Below are positions 52,722-61,349 of a stretch of DNA of 64,000 nt, piece after piece; position 1 is the stretch's first letter; each line of letters starts with the position of its first letter. This DNA comes from Succiniclasticum ruminis DSM 9236 (GTDB taxonomy: Bacteria; Bacillota; Negativicutes; Acidaminococcales; Acidaminococcaceae), in the NCBI RefSeq assembly GCF_900112895.1, contig NZ_FONL01000002.1, forward strand, positions 226,061 through 290,060. The letters run 5' to 3'. A program made the position numbers and the translations under genes. The notes below the pieces were generated by a model. That model was not told the origin of the DNA. It searched no databases and was given only the letters and a program-made list of their open reading frames with translations.

Positions 52722-52779
52722 CTTATTCAACATTCAGTTTTAAAATCACTCTTTCAATCCATACTATCTGCCGTTCCCT

Positions 52780-53646
52780 TCAGTTTGCCCCGGCAATCGG
52801 AGGCTGCGGCCAGTTCTCAATACTCTCGAAACAGTCCACGGAAACATATTTCACACCGTTTTCTTCCTGTACTGTCCCGAAGAATGTTCCCCGTTGGCCC
52901 AGCGGGCAGTAGGTATTGTTCATCTTCAGCGTTACCGGGGTCATGTTCTTATCCCAGAACTTCATCCAGTCCCCTTTGATCGTGGCGATGTTGCGGCCCA
53001 TCAGGGCTACCTTCGTTCCCACTTCCAGGTTGCCGTCCGCAAAAGCCTTGCCTTCTATCGTCTGATAGGATGCCAGGTCCGCGTAACTCAATCCTTTCGG
53101 ATTGTTCTGCAGGAAACGTTTGTTGTCGCTGACGATGGGATCGTGGAAATAAGCCGGATCCCGGTCGTTGACTACCTTCTTATTTCCTTCCGGGGCCAGG
53201 GGGCGGCTCTTGTTCTGCGCATCAAAGTATTCCTGGTACGGATTTACATCACGCCAGATAACCTTTTCCACCTTTAAGAAATCCCCCTGCTCGTCTTTCT
53301 GCATCACCCCGATGGCGGTAAACGGCGTACGGAACAGCAGACGGCGGCTGTATTTTCCAAAATCCGCCCGCAGCCGCGTGCCATTATCTGCCTGCATTTC
53401 ATACATATTACGGGTCACAAAATACCGGATCGGGCCCTGTACGGCAATCGGTTTTTCCGTATACAACTGCGGGGACGCCACAACGTCTTCTATTGCCACT
53501 ACCGGGTAGTCCTTCACAACCACCGGTTTGTCATCGCCCCGGCGCAACGCTTCCTTGGAATATTCGCCTGTTTCGTACGCAAACGCCTGCGACGCAAGTA
53601 ACGCGCAACCCAGCGCTGCCACGGCAACTATCTTCTTAACAAACAT
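52780..53646 (-). CDS. Secreted protein paired with SLH adhesin (copy 1)
   Basis: 288-residue precursor with signal peptide MFVKKIVAVAALGCALLASQAFA (cleavage after residue 23), so periplasmic or exported. The mature part has a beta-rich segment (PIAVQGPIRYFVTRNMYEMQ, FTAIGVMQK) suggesting an OB-like fold, a charged middle (NDRDPAYFHDP), and a C-terminal part with NTYCPLGQRGTFFG and VSVDCFESIENWPQPP, two cysteines that may form a disulfide. No family recognised. It follows an SLH adhesin gene by 95 bp, and an almost identical paralogue follows the other SLH adhesin, so a role in adhesin biogenesis or anchoring is plausible but unproven. Confidence 0.75.
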   Translation of the reverse strand: MFVKKIVAVAALGCALLASQAFAYETGEYSKEALRRGDDKPVVVKDYPVVAIEDVVASPQLYTEKPIAVQGPIRYFVTRNMYEMQADNGTRLRADFGKYSRRLLFRTPFTAIGVMQKDEQGDFLKVEKVIWRDVNPYQEYFDAQNKSRPLAPEGNKKVVNDRDPAYFHDPIVSDNKRFLQNNPKGLSYADLASYQTIEGKAFADGNLEVGTKVALMGRNIATIKGDWMKFWDKNMTPVTLKMNNTYCPLGQRGTFFGTVQEENGVKYVSVDCFESIENWPQPPIAGAN

Positions 53647-53741
53647 AATCGATACCTCCTGTTATCAAGTATCATCCACAACGCAAAATGCGCTTTGCCT
53701 GTATGTAACCGTCCTTATGCATGATCCTCATGCCGGTCTCG

Positions 53742-56700
53742 TTATTCCACCGGTTTTTCCGCTACTTTTATCTTTGCCTTTTTCTTTTCGGCTTTTTCCG
53801 GGGAAAGGTCCGATTTTTCGTCTACCCGTTCCTTGATCGTACGTACGCGCTGGATATGCGGCGTGCCGTCCTTATGCTTGGTGATCGTATCCACGCGGAT
53901 GCGGTCCAGTTCCGGCGCGAATTCGGTCAGGGCCCTGTCGCTCAGGCGGGCGCCGTTCTGCATCAGACGGTACAGAACCGCCGCCATTTCGTAACGGGTC
54001 ATGTTGCGGTTGCCCTTGAAGTAGCCGTCCGGGTAACCTTCCAGCACACCGTTGCCGGCCATGGTAGCTACGTAATCATAGGCCCAATGGTTTTCCTCCA
54101 CATCCGGGAACAGCTGGATCTTGGACAGGTCAAGCTGGTTGCCTGCTACGGCGTCTGCCAGGAAGGAGTGCACATCTTCCTGGTTCTTGCGCAGCTCGAT
54201 GATTTCCTTCGCGGAAGAAATGCGGTTCGCGGAAATGCGGTTCTTCTGGCCGAACTTCCAGCTTACGCCGACGTTGACCATGTTGTTGCCATTGCCGATG
54301 GTCCCGCCGATGCTGAACATGGTGTCTTCATTCGGACGGTAGAACGCGCCGATGGCTACAGCCTGCTCGCTCTTGTAGCTGCCGACGGAGGCTGCGAAAT
54401 CCCATTTCTCATCCGGGTCGAAGTCCAGCGGATGCAGGCCTGCCAATGCAGCTGCCCCTGCGCCTACCTTCTCAATCTTGCTGTCCAGGCGGGTGATCTG
54501 GTCGCCTAAGCGGTTAATGGCATCGGCATTACCCTCACCGCCAGACTGGATGTTGGTAATGGTTGCTTTGTTGCCGTCCTGGTCCTCAATGGTTACACTG
54601 CCCACGCCGTTCTCGTCGTATTCTACCTTATACGTGTCGCCCGTCAGGCCGTTGTGGGTATCTTGTATTTCCCCGACTTTATTGTTGTTAGAATCGGTTA
54701 CGGTGTAGGTCGCGGCTACAGTACCTTTCTTCTCCCGCTTCTCTTCAATCTTGTAGGTGGTATCGGTGTCCGTATCTTCAAACGTATATTTATCACCATT
54801 GGTGCCGGTCATAGTATACGTATTGACAACGCCTGAACCTTTCTCGCCGGCCTCTTCCGAAATCTTGTAGGTTGTATCGGTGTCCATGAATTCCGTTGAG
54901 GCTCCGGTAATGTCGTTCGTGATGGTCAGTTTGGAAACCTGCCCTTCTTCCAGACCGTCTGTGGTGACTTTCGTCGTATAGGTGGTATCCTGGATGTTGT
55001 TAATGGTCGTAGTGTTGCCATCCTGGTCTGTGATGGTCACGCTGCCCTTGCCGTTTTCATATTTTACATCGTTCTCGTCGTTCTTCAGACCATTGTGGGT
55101 ATCCGTATCAAAGAAATCCGTACTATCCCCCGTAATATCGTTTGTAATAGTCAGCTTGGAAACCTGACCCTCTTCCAGACCTTCGTTGGTGACTTCTGTT
55201 GTATAGGTAGTGTCTGTCGCGTTGACGATATAATTTGTTATATCGCCATCTTTTTCGGTCTTAACAGTAATATTACTTCCTTGTTTGACAGCTACGTTTG
55301 TAGCCGGTTTAACTTTCAGGTCGTAGATAATCACACCGGTTTTGTCTGCATTGTCTTCGTTAGTCGCTGTAATCTCAACGCTTTCATCGGAAGATGTTAC
55401 CTTGGTCTTCAGTCCGTTCACCGTATAGATGGTGTGGCCGTCCTGTTTATCCTTGCTTTCATCAACCGTCACATTGGTTCCGGCAGCTACTTCCGTTCTT
55501 GACAGTTCCCCAATCAGTTTTAACTGTGCCACATTGACGGCGTCGGTATCGGCAGTACCGGCTGCCACACCGGTAATCTGACGGGTTGCCGTTGCAGCGG
55601 TTCCGATTTCAGCATCCGTATCCTTAGCGGTACCGCCTACGGATACTGCCCCTAATGTGCTTACCCAGACAGGAGAGTCAGCGTCATCTCCAGCGTAATT
55701 GGTGCCTGTAGTCACGTCATAGCCTGCACCGGCACCGCCGTTTTCCTTATCCCTGTATGCATGGGATTCACTGCCCAGCGCAACGGATTTTTCCACCGTG
55801 GCGGACGCATCGTTTCCGATAACAAAGCTGCCGTCGGCGCCTTTGTCGATTGTACTGTTATTGCCCACCACATAAGAACTGTCAGCGTTTACAATATCAG
55901 GATCGCCTAATGCGCCGGAGTTTTTACCGGTCACGGTATGCCCTGTGCCAACAGCAATGGAGTTTTCTCCTTCTACAGTGTTGCCACTGCCAATCGCAAG
56001 TGCTCCGGAACCATCTTCACTGATGGTATTGGAATTACCCACAGCATAACCGTTTTCTCCGGCAACTGTATTATTTGCGCCGAACGCACCGGCATTGCTG
56101 TCTTCCGTACCGGTAATCTTATTATAAGAACCTACTGCATAACCGGACACGGTGTTCTCCTGGACTGCGGACAGCACGCCGTTATCATCTTTAGCCACGG
56201 CGCCCACTTCATTGCCCGCCCCAATACCAAGGGAACTTAAACCGGAAATCGCGTTATCTTTGCCGAGTGCGGTGCTCTGGGTGCCTACCGTCTGATTCAT
56301 ATAGCCGACTGCGGTGCTGTAATCACCGCCAGCCTGGTTTGCGCCCATTGCTGTATAGATACGATCTCCTTCCGTGTTTATACTATCCTTGTCTGCACTC
56401 GAACCATCGTCGTTCTCTTCGCCAGGAGTATAGTTCTCTGACCAGCCTGCACCGATAGCAGTACTGAATTTACCCGTTGCCTGGTTGGAATCGCCCACCG
56501 CCACCGCATGCCAGCCTTCCGCATTAGTGCCTGCGCCAACAGCAGTAGTATATTCATTAATCGCCTTTGCACGGTTACCGATGGCAACTGCAGAGTCGCC
56601 GAACTCAGCACCTTGAGTAACATATTCCAGCCCGTCGTCATCAGTAACTTTTACGGTAGGAAGAACCTCATAGCCGGTAACATTCCCATAATCATCAATA

Positions 56701-58208
56701 TTTTCTTTATAAATCTTACCCGCACTGCCTGCAATCGCCTTATTGCCGATAGCGATGGAGTTCCAGGCATTAGCGTGGGCATTATTGCCGTAAGCGGTCG
56801 CATTACGCATTATCGCCTTGGTATTACGGCCCACTGCTGTGCCATCCAGCGCTGCGGCCCTTGCATTTTGACCCACAGCAATCGCATTCATGGCAATACG
56901 CCGCTGTTCAATACCCGCTGCAGCACCGTCATAGTCTATTTTTGCGCCATCACCGATAGCAATTGCGCTTGAAGTGTCTGCATGGGCATTTATGCCGATA
57001 GCTGTAGCATGATAACCATACGTTTGTGTATTATCATAATTTCCTACGCCGATAGCAATACTTTCATCACCGAAGGCTTTTGCCTGGGAACCGACCGCCA
57101 GTGATTTATACCCTGTTGACTCACTAGTATTACCAATAGCCGTACTGGCAACACCACTTGCTGAAGAACTATCACCTATAGCTATAGAAGATACGCCTTC
57201 GGCTTTACTCAAAGCACCAACAGCAACACTACGCCAGCCTCCTGCCGTACTGGTATCACCTACAGCGACACTATTACTGCTGGTAGTTGTTGCATTATAT
57301 CCAATAGCAACATTATTATAGTTTCCATGACTGATTCCTATATCGTCCCACGTAAGATCATAAAGGGGATTACCGTTATCATCTACATGTTCATAATCAA
57401 CATTAAGGTATCCATTTGCATTCCTTTTAAAATAGTTTTCACTTATTATCGTATATCCCCATTCTTGTATAGTTTGGCCGTTATTATCAGTTTTGTTGTT
57501 CCATCCACCTCTAATAAATTTACCATCATCTCTCCTATAAAGCTCACCATCACCACCAGAAATATAATTCGCGTCAACTTTGTAGTATGTTTTCCCTTCA
57601 AACTCAACTGACTCAGGATTTCCACTTGACGGTTTTTCTTCAGTATACCCCGTTACAGAATCAGGTTCTACAATCACATAATTGGCAGCGCCCCCGGCAT
57701 TTGCATTATTTCCCACAGCAACATTATTTTGTACACTTGAATTTTCAGTATATAAGCTATATGGCTGACTTTCTATCCAATGGCTTGTACCATCACTATC
57801 AATAAAAACCGTACTGAATCTTTTGTGCTCAATCAGCCCCCCGTTAGTATTATAATCCTTGATTGGTGATATACCATAACCGCTTGGAGTTGCAACAGGT
57901 ACACCACTATAATAAGTATAATTGTTTCCCTCATAATCGGTATTATTAAATTGCATATAATAATAATTACTAAGGTAGTAATAAGGATTGCTCCAAGAAC
58001 CTTCACGACTTAACTGGTAATAATCACCACCGTTATACGCTTCCGCACCTCCCATGGGCAGCATTAAACCTGCTACGACCGCGCCAGCCACCAGCATGCG
58101 TCCGATCCGCTTGCCTGAGCAGCCTTTGCTGTGGCTTTTTGCCAGTTCCGAAACGGCCACATAGCAGTTGCGAACCTTGCTCCAGATCACTTTGTAAACA
58201 TGATTCAT
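53742..58208 (-). CDS. YadA-like trimeric autotransporter with SLH domain (second type)
   Basis: 1488-residue surface adhesin. ESPR signal MNHVYKVIWSKVRNCYVAVSELAK, cleaved near residue 57 (GGAEA). A unique Tyr/Asn/Gly-rich region at 58-165 (YYYLSNYYYMQFNNTDYEG) precedes the head repeats, which run to about 870. Neck DAVNVAQLK near 889, stalk to about 1245 made of Asp/Thr-rich repeats (TDTTYKI-type). Anchor 1250-1320 (LAGLHPLDFDPDEKWDFAAS to NVGVSWKFG), linker, SLH domain 1366-1425, and a Lys/Glu-rich tail. The anchor type differs from the 37019/44545 pair and matches the partial gene at 62318. It begins 90 bp after the second TnpB-like gene. Confidence 0.93.
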   Translation of the reverse strand: MNHVYKVIWSKVRNCYVAVSELAKSHSKGCSGKRIGRMLVAGAVVAGLMLPMGGAEAYNGGDYYQLSREGSWSNPYYYLSNYYYMQFNNTDYEGNNYTYYSGVPVATPSGYGISPIKDYNTNGGLIEHKRFSTVFIDSDGTSHWIESQPYSLYTENSSVQNNVAVGNNANAGGAANYVIVEPDSVTGYTEEKPSSGNPESVEFEGKTYYKVDANYISGGDGELYRRDDGKFIRGGWNNKTDNNGQTIQEWGYTIISENYFKRNANGYLNVDYEHVDDNGNPLYDLTWDDIGISHGNYNNVAIGYNATTTSSNSVAVGDTSTAGGWRSVAVGALSKAEGVSSIAIGDSSSASGVASTAIGNTSESTGYKSLAVGSQAKAFGDESIAIGVGNYDNTQTYGYHATAIGINAHADTSSAIAIGDGAKIDYDGAAAGIEQRRIAMNAIAVGQNARAAALDGTAVGRNTKAIMRNATAYGNNAHANAWNSIAIGNKAIAGSAGKIYKENIDDYGNVTGYEVLPTVKVTDDDGLEYVTQGAEFGDSAVAIGNRAKAINEYTTAVGAGTNAEGWHAVAVGDSNQATGKFSTAIGAGWSENYTPGEENDDGSSADKDSINTEGDRIYTAMGANQAGGDYSTAVGYMNQTVGTQSTALGKDNAISGLSSLGIGAGNEVGAVAKDDNGVLSAVQENTVSGYAVGSYNKITGTEDSNAGAFGANNTVAGENGYAVGNSNTISEDGSGALAIGSGNTVEGENSIAVGTGHTVTGKNSGALGDPDIVNADSSYVVGNNSTIDKGADGSFVIGNDASATVEKSVALGSESHAYRDKENGGAGAGYDVTTGTNYAGDDADSPVWVSTLGAVSVGGTAKDTDAEIGTAATATRQITGVAAGTADTDAVNVAQLKLIGELSRTEVAAGTNVTVDESKDKQDGHTIYTVNGLKTKVTSSDESVEITATNEDNADKTGVIIYDLKVKPATNVAVKQGSNITVKTEKDGDITNYIVNATDTTYTTEVTNEGLEEGQVSKLTITNDITGDSTDFFDTDTHNGLKNDENDVKYENGKGSVTITDQDGNTTTINNIQDTTYTTKVTTDGLEEGQVSKLTITNDITGASTEFMDTDTTYKISEEAGEKGSGVVNTYTMTGTNGDKYTFEDTDTDTTYKIEEKREKKGTVAATYTVTDSNNNKVGEIQDTHNGLTGDTYKVEYDENGVGSVTIEDQDGNKATITNIQSGGEGNADAINRLGDQITRLDSKIEKVGAGAAALAGLHPLDFDPDEKWDFAASVGSYKSEQAVAIGAFYRPNEDTMFSIGGTIGNGNNMVNVGVSWKFGQKNRISANRISSAKEIIELRKNQEDVHSFLADAVAGNQLDLSKIQLFPDVEENHWAYDYVATMAGNGVLEGYPDGYFKGNRNMTRYEMAAVLYRLMQNGARLSDRALTEFAPELDRIRVDTITKHKDGTPHIQRVRTIKERVDEKSDLSPEKAEKKKAKIKVAEKPVE

Positions 58209-58298
58209 AAATTTATCCTCCTTTTAACTGAATTAAAAAATAGTTTTATGATAATCCAAATAAGAAAAACTGCTCACAGCAACTTTTTCCAATGTATC

Positions 58299-59558
58299 TT
58301 AAACCGGTTCTGTATCTCCGGTGTCATAAACTGCAAGATTCCTTGCTGCATTGTAATCGGCACTGATATACCCATTACTTTTATTCTTATCTGTCGTTCC
58401 ATAACCGCAGTTTTTACAGAGGAACATCCGCTTCCTGTTCTCAACAGCCTGTTCTGTTCCACAGTGGCTGCAGCGTGTCCGCAGGTTCGGAACGTTGCAT
58501 TCCGTTACCCGGATGCCCTTTTCTTCTGCTTTCCGGCAGATTTTATCCTTCAAGTCATATAAAGACCAGTGTGACAGCAGGATTTCTTTATTTCCCTTGG
58601 ACGTACTGTTGCCAGAATCCAGATGAATCTCACCGCAACGGTTCTTTACCGCAATGTCGACAACCCACTTCGCATACCGGTTGTTTACCAGGTCTCGATA
58701 GTTTTTTTCCACTTCGTACAGATGGCGCAACGGTTTCAGAGCGTCCTCCCTGCCCTGTCCCTTTCGTCCGGACCATGCATACTGTTCCTGTATTTTCTTC
58801 CTTCGGGCCATGAACTTATCCTGATGGGAAAGCACTTCTTCTCCCGATATCGCGCCCCGTTTCAGCAACGTATTGAATCCGTATGCCAGCACGTCAAACA
58901 TGCCGAAAGCGACTCCCATAACAAGTCCCGGTTCAAAATTTTCCCCGATATCCGCAGGTTCTGTAACATATGGTATACACAAATACCAGTCTTTTTTAGC
59001 GCGGAACAACGTGGCCACACCGCGCCGGACTTTACCTGCTGCAACCTTCTGCAGGGCGGACTTTGCGGATTTATCCCGCCAGTTATCTGCCAGCACAAGA
59101 CAGATACGGCCGGGCAGTTTCTGTGTTTTTGCTCCCTGCCGGGATATAAGCTGTATTTCTGCGCAATAATTGCCATCGCCATCCTGCAGGATCCGGTAGC
59201 CCGCAACCGGGATGGGGATACTGCTGTCCTTACGAAAGCTGGGCAACGATGTTTCCGACCGGAGCACTTTCGCCGCGCTGCGTTTGAACAACTTACGCGC
59301 CCTTGTTTCCGCGGCGCATATGATACCGGAAGGAACCTCCGGATATTCTTCTGCCAGAACGGGATAACAATACAAATCCCCCCGGGGATTCAGAAGTTCT
59401 GTCTCCAGCTTTAACGCATGCAACAGATGATGGGTCATACAAAAGTTAGACATGCGGCAGACCTTCATGGAAAGTCCCCCTAACAGATAACCCATCTCCT
59501 CCCATGAAATCTTCTCATCACGGGGCCGGAGGATTTTCAGAGTTATGCTTCGTTGCAT
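58299..59558 (-). CDS. TnpB-like protein with degenerate RuvC site (copy 2)
   Basis: 419-residue paralogue of the 48846 protein, colinear without gaps for at least the first 310 residues and visibly more similar than not throughout. The same substitutions are present: Ala217 in GVAFG at the first RuvC Asp, and Asp314 in IHLD at the Glu. The zinc-ribbon CxxC pairs and terminal DYNAARNLA are intact. Shared loss means the inactivation predates the duplication and the protein has since been conserved, which argues for function without cleavage. I start at 59558 (MQRSITLK) as in copy 1, with GGAG 6 bases upstream; an ATG 12 bp earlier overlaps the ribosome site. Likely operon with the adhesin at 53742. 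Confidence 0.75.
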   Translation of the reverse strand: MQRSITLKILRPRDEKISWEEMGYLLGGLSMKVCRMSNFCMTHHLLHALKLETELLNPRGDLYCYPVLAEEYPEVPSGIICAAETRARKLFKRSAAKVLRSETSLPSFRKDSSIPIPVAGYRILQDGDGNYCAEIQLISRQGAKTQKLPGRICLVLADNWRDKSAKSALQKVAAGKVRRGVATLFRAKKDWYLCIPYVTEPADIGENFEPGLVMGVAFGMFDVLAYGFNTLLKRGAISGEEVLSHQDKFMARRKKIQEQYAWSGRKGQGREDALKPLRHLYEVEKNYRDLVNNRYAKWVVDIAVKNRCGEIHLDSGNSTSKGNKEILLSHWSLYDLKDKICRKAEEKGIRVTECNVPNLRTRCSHCGTEQAVENRKRMFLCKNCGYGTTDKNKSNGYISADYNAARNLAVYDTGDTEPV

Positions 59559-59577
59559 AATTGACTCCAAATTACCT

Positions 59578-59710
59578 TATTTCAGCCTTCCGGCTGTCAG
59601 GACTTACGGTTCTGCCTGAGCTTTTAGCGAGCGGACGGGATATGATTTCTCACGCCCTTCTCCCCTTTGGGAAAGCAAACGAACCCAAAGGCAACAAGGC
59701 CTTTTCTATG
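59578..59710 (-). ncRNA. Conserved structured leader RNA (copy 2)
   Basis: Counterpart of 50120-50250: identical blocks at 59578-59625 and 59664-59692 with the same 38-nt spacing. In the diverged part the outer GGGC/GTCC helix is preserved and inner pairs shift (a G-C pair gained, one lost relative to copy 1). The upstream helix is AAGGC/GCCTT with a six-base loop, again overlapping the CCTTTGGG helix. Ends 20 nt before the TnpB-like start. Confidence 0.65.
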
Positions 59711-59791
59711 AAATGGATTGATAGTTAACTATACATCCGGTTTCATACGACATAATGGACATCTTTATGATAATCAGTTAATTTCCTGTTC

Positions 59792-60061
59792 TCATTTACT
59801 GCTATGTGCAAGCAGATATTTCATGTCTGCGTCGCAGACTTGCAGCATTGTTTCACAGTCAACCTGTAACGCATCTGCAATGACTTGCAACAGGCTCATG
59901 TGTAATTCTTTCTGATACGTTCCTGCTTCAATTCTCTGCAGGACTGCCTGGTCGATATTTACCGCGTCTGCCAGTTCTTCAGGCGCTAACCCGTTTAAAA
60001 TCCGATAATACGCTATTCTGGCACCAATGTACCGGAAAACAATATCTGTCCCGTATTTCAT
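59792..60061 (-). CDS. XRE-type helix-turn-helix regulator
   Basis: 89-residue DNA-binding protein: residues 10-65 match a Cro/C1-type HTH (ARIAYYRILNGLAPEELADAVNID, then AVLQRIEAGTYQ). The C-terminal helix (LLQVIADALQVDCETMLQV) suits dimerisation. Start at ATG 60061 with GGAG 7 bases upstream; a TTG codon immediately before it is ignored. It lies between the putative invertible segment and the leader RNA in module 2 only; module 1 has about 35 bp of unrelated sequence there. It would be expressed from the same invertible promoter and may act as its repressor, which is inference. Confidence 0.85.
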   Translation of the reverse strand: MKYGTDIVFRYIGARIAYYRILNGLAPEELADAVNIDQAVLQRIEAGTYQKELHMSLLQVIADALQVDCETMLQVCDADMKYLLAHSSK

Positions 60062-60116
60062 CAACAGTCTCCAAATTGTGTTTTTTCCTGATTTCGGTCA
60101 GGTTTGATGTTCAGAT

Positions 60117-60284
60117 AAGTACACTTTTGTGAACGCAATCAAATTACGTAGATTATCGGTATTTAAGTAATATTAAACACAGGATTTATAACATATAATA
60201 TAAATTATTCAGATAAAAACCCAATAATATAATAACTGTTATCAAATGAATCGTCAAGTGCTTAATGTGTATAAAAGTGTACTT
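60117..60284. repeat. Putative invertible promoter segment (copy 2)
   Basis: 168-bp homologue of 50326-50497, flanked by inverted AAGTACACTTTT (60117-60128) and AAAAGTGTACTT (60273-60284). The dyad with AC against GT at the centre is preserved although the outer bases differ from copy 1. The interior has diverged at scattered positions but keeps the promoter hexamers. The recombinase gene lies 38 bp to the right, here reading toward the segment. Confidence 0.62.
60229..60257 (-). promoter_or_regulatory. Promoter inside the invertible segment (copy 2)
   Basis: TTGACG (60252-60257), 17 bp and TATTAT (60229-60234) on the minus strand, pointing to the XRE, leader RNA, TnpB-like and adhesin genes. 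The spacer differs from copy 1 at several positions while both hexamers are identical. Confidence 0.65.
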
Positions 60285-60321
60285 TTACGGACGTCAGCTT
60301 TTCCACATTAAAATATTATTA

Positions 60322-60921
60322 TTATTTTGAATGGATCACATAATACAACCAGGAACGGCTTACGTTCAGTTTTTGCGCGGCTTGTCGGTACGATATCGTT
60401 CCACTGCGGACCTGGGCCATTATTTCCTGAAAATTATCAGGCAGCGCTTTTTTCGGTCGTCCCAGTTTCACGCCTTTTGCTTTTGCTGCGGCAATTCCTT
60501 CCGCCTGCCGCTTACGGATATTAACCCGCTCCGTTTCAGCTACATAGCTCAAAATCTGCAACACGATATCGGCTAAAAACCGACCGGTCAGGTTATCACG
60601 TGATTCCCGTGTATTTAATAAGGGCATATCAAGCACCGTAATATCCGCTTTTTTGATATGTGTTATATAGTTCCACTGTTCCAGTATTTCTGTATAGTTT
60701 CTTCCAAGCCGGTCTAAAGACGTTACGACAATACAGTCGTTTGGTTTCACAAGTCGCAGAAGTTTTTTATATTGCGGACGCTCAAAGTCTTTGCCGCTTT
60801 GCTTATCTGTAAACAGACAGTTCATCTGTATTCCGTACCGAAGCAGGGCGATCTGCTGTCTGTCAGTATGCTGATCTCTGCTGGAAACCCGTATATAGCC
60901 GTACATTTTCCCCCCTGCCAT
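60322..60921 (-). CDS. Hin-like serine recombinase (copy 2)
   Basis: 199-residue paralogue of the 50676 recombinase: KMYGYIRVSSRDQHTDRQ with the nucleophile Ser, TSLDRLGRNYTEIL, and C-terminal HTH (SYRQAAQKLNVSRSWLY). I start at 60921 (MAGGKMYGY), where GGGGAGG lies 6 bases upstream; an in-frame ATG 15 bp earlier overlaps the ribosome site. Unlike copy 1, the gene points toward the invertible segment and could be co-transcribed with the module when no terminator intervenes, so recombinase expression would not depend on inversion in the same way. Confidence 0.9.
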   Translation of the reverse strand: MAGGKMYGYIRVSSRDQHTDRQQIALLRYGIQMNCLFTDKQSGKDFERPQYKKLLRLVKPNDCIVVTSLDRLGRNYTEILEQWNYITHIKKADITVLDMPLLNTRESRDNLTGRFLADIVLQILSYVAETERVNIRKRQAEGIAAAKAKGVKLGRPKKALPDNFQEIMAQVRSGTISYRQAAQKLNVSRSWLYYVIHSK

Positions 60922-60987
60922 CTCGCTCCTCCCCATCTTCCCTGCAGGCGTCTATGTACAACAGCTATAAACATTTGGCCTGTAATT

Positions 60988-61015
60988 ATTTTACATGAAA
61001 TTTTCATTCTTGCAA
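60988..61015 (-). promoter_or_regulatory. Possible promoter of recombinase 2
   Basis: TTGCAA (61010-61015), 16 bp and TAAAAT (60988-60993) on the minus strand, about 65 bp before the start. The rest of the 60937-61349 gap is AT-rich without a recognisable gene, apart from the terminator at 61250-61281. Confidence 0.45.
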
Positions 61016-61249
61016 ATATTAATAACTATCTTTTGGTTGTCCTGATATAAAAAAAAGCATCCAAACAACAGATTTTAATCCTATTATTCGGGTGTTTTTA
61101 TACCAATTCCATATAAAAGCAAAACTATATTTCCGAGATTGAGTAGCATCTTTTCCATGATTATATCAGGAATATTATAAAAATGCAATTATTTTTATTA
61201 TATACTTATACAACTATACAATTTAATTTATAATTTTGTATTTTTTAAA

Positions 61250-61281
61250 GAAACAGGGCCGGCGTGTAAACGTCGGCCCCC
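61250..61281 (-). terminator. Terminator of the 62318/61350 operon
   Basis: GGGCCG/CGGCCC stem with an internal mismatch (61257-61281), followed on the minus strand by TGTTTCTTTAAAAAA. It is about 70 bp after the 290-aa gene. Confidence 0.7.
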
Positions 61282-61349
61282 TTACTGTCTTAGAATTCTG
61301 TTTTCAATTAATGTTTAATTTCTTCAGTCCGTACTGCCTTCTGTTCAAT

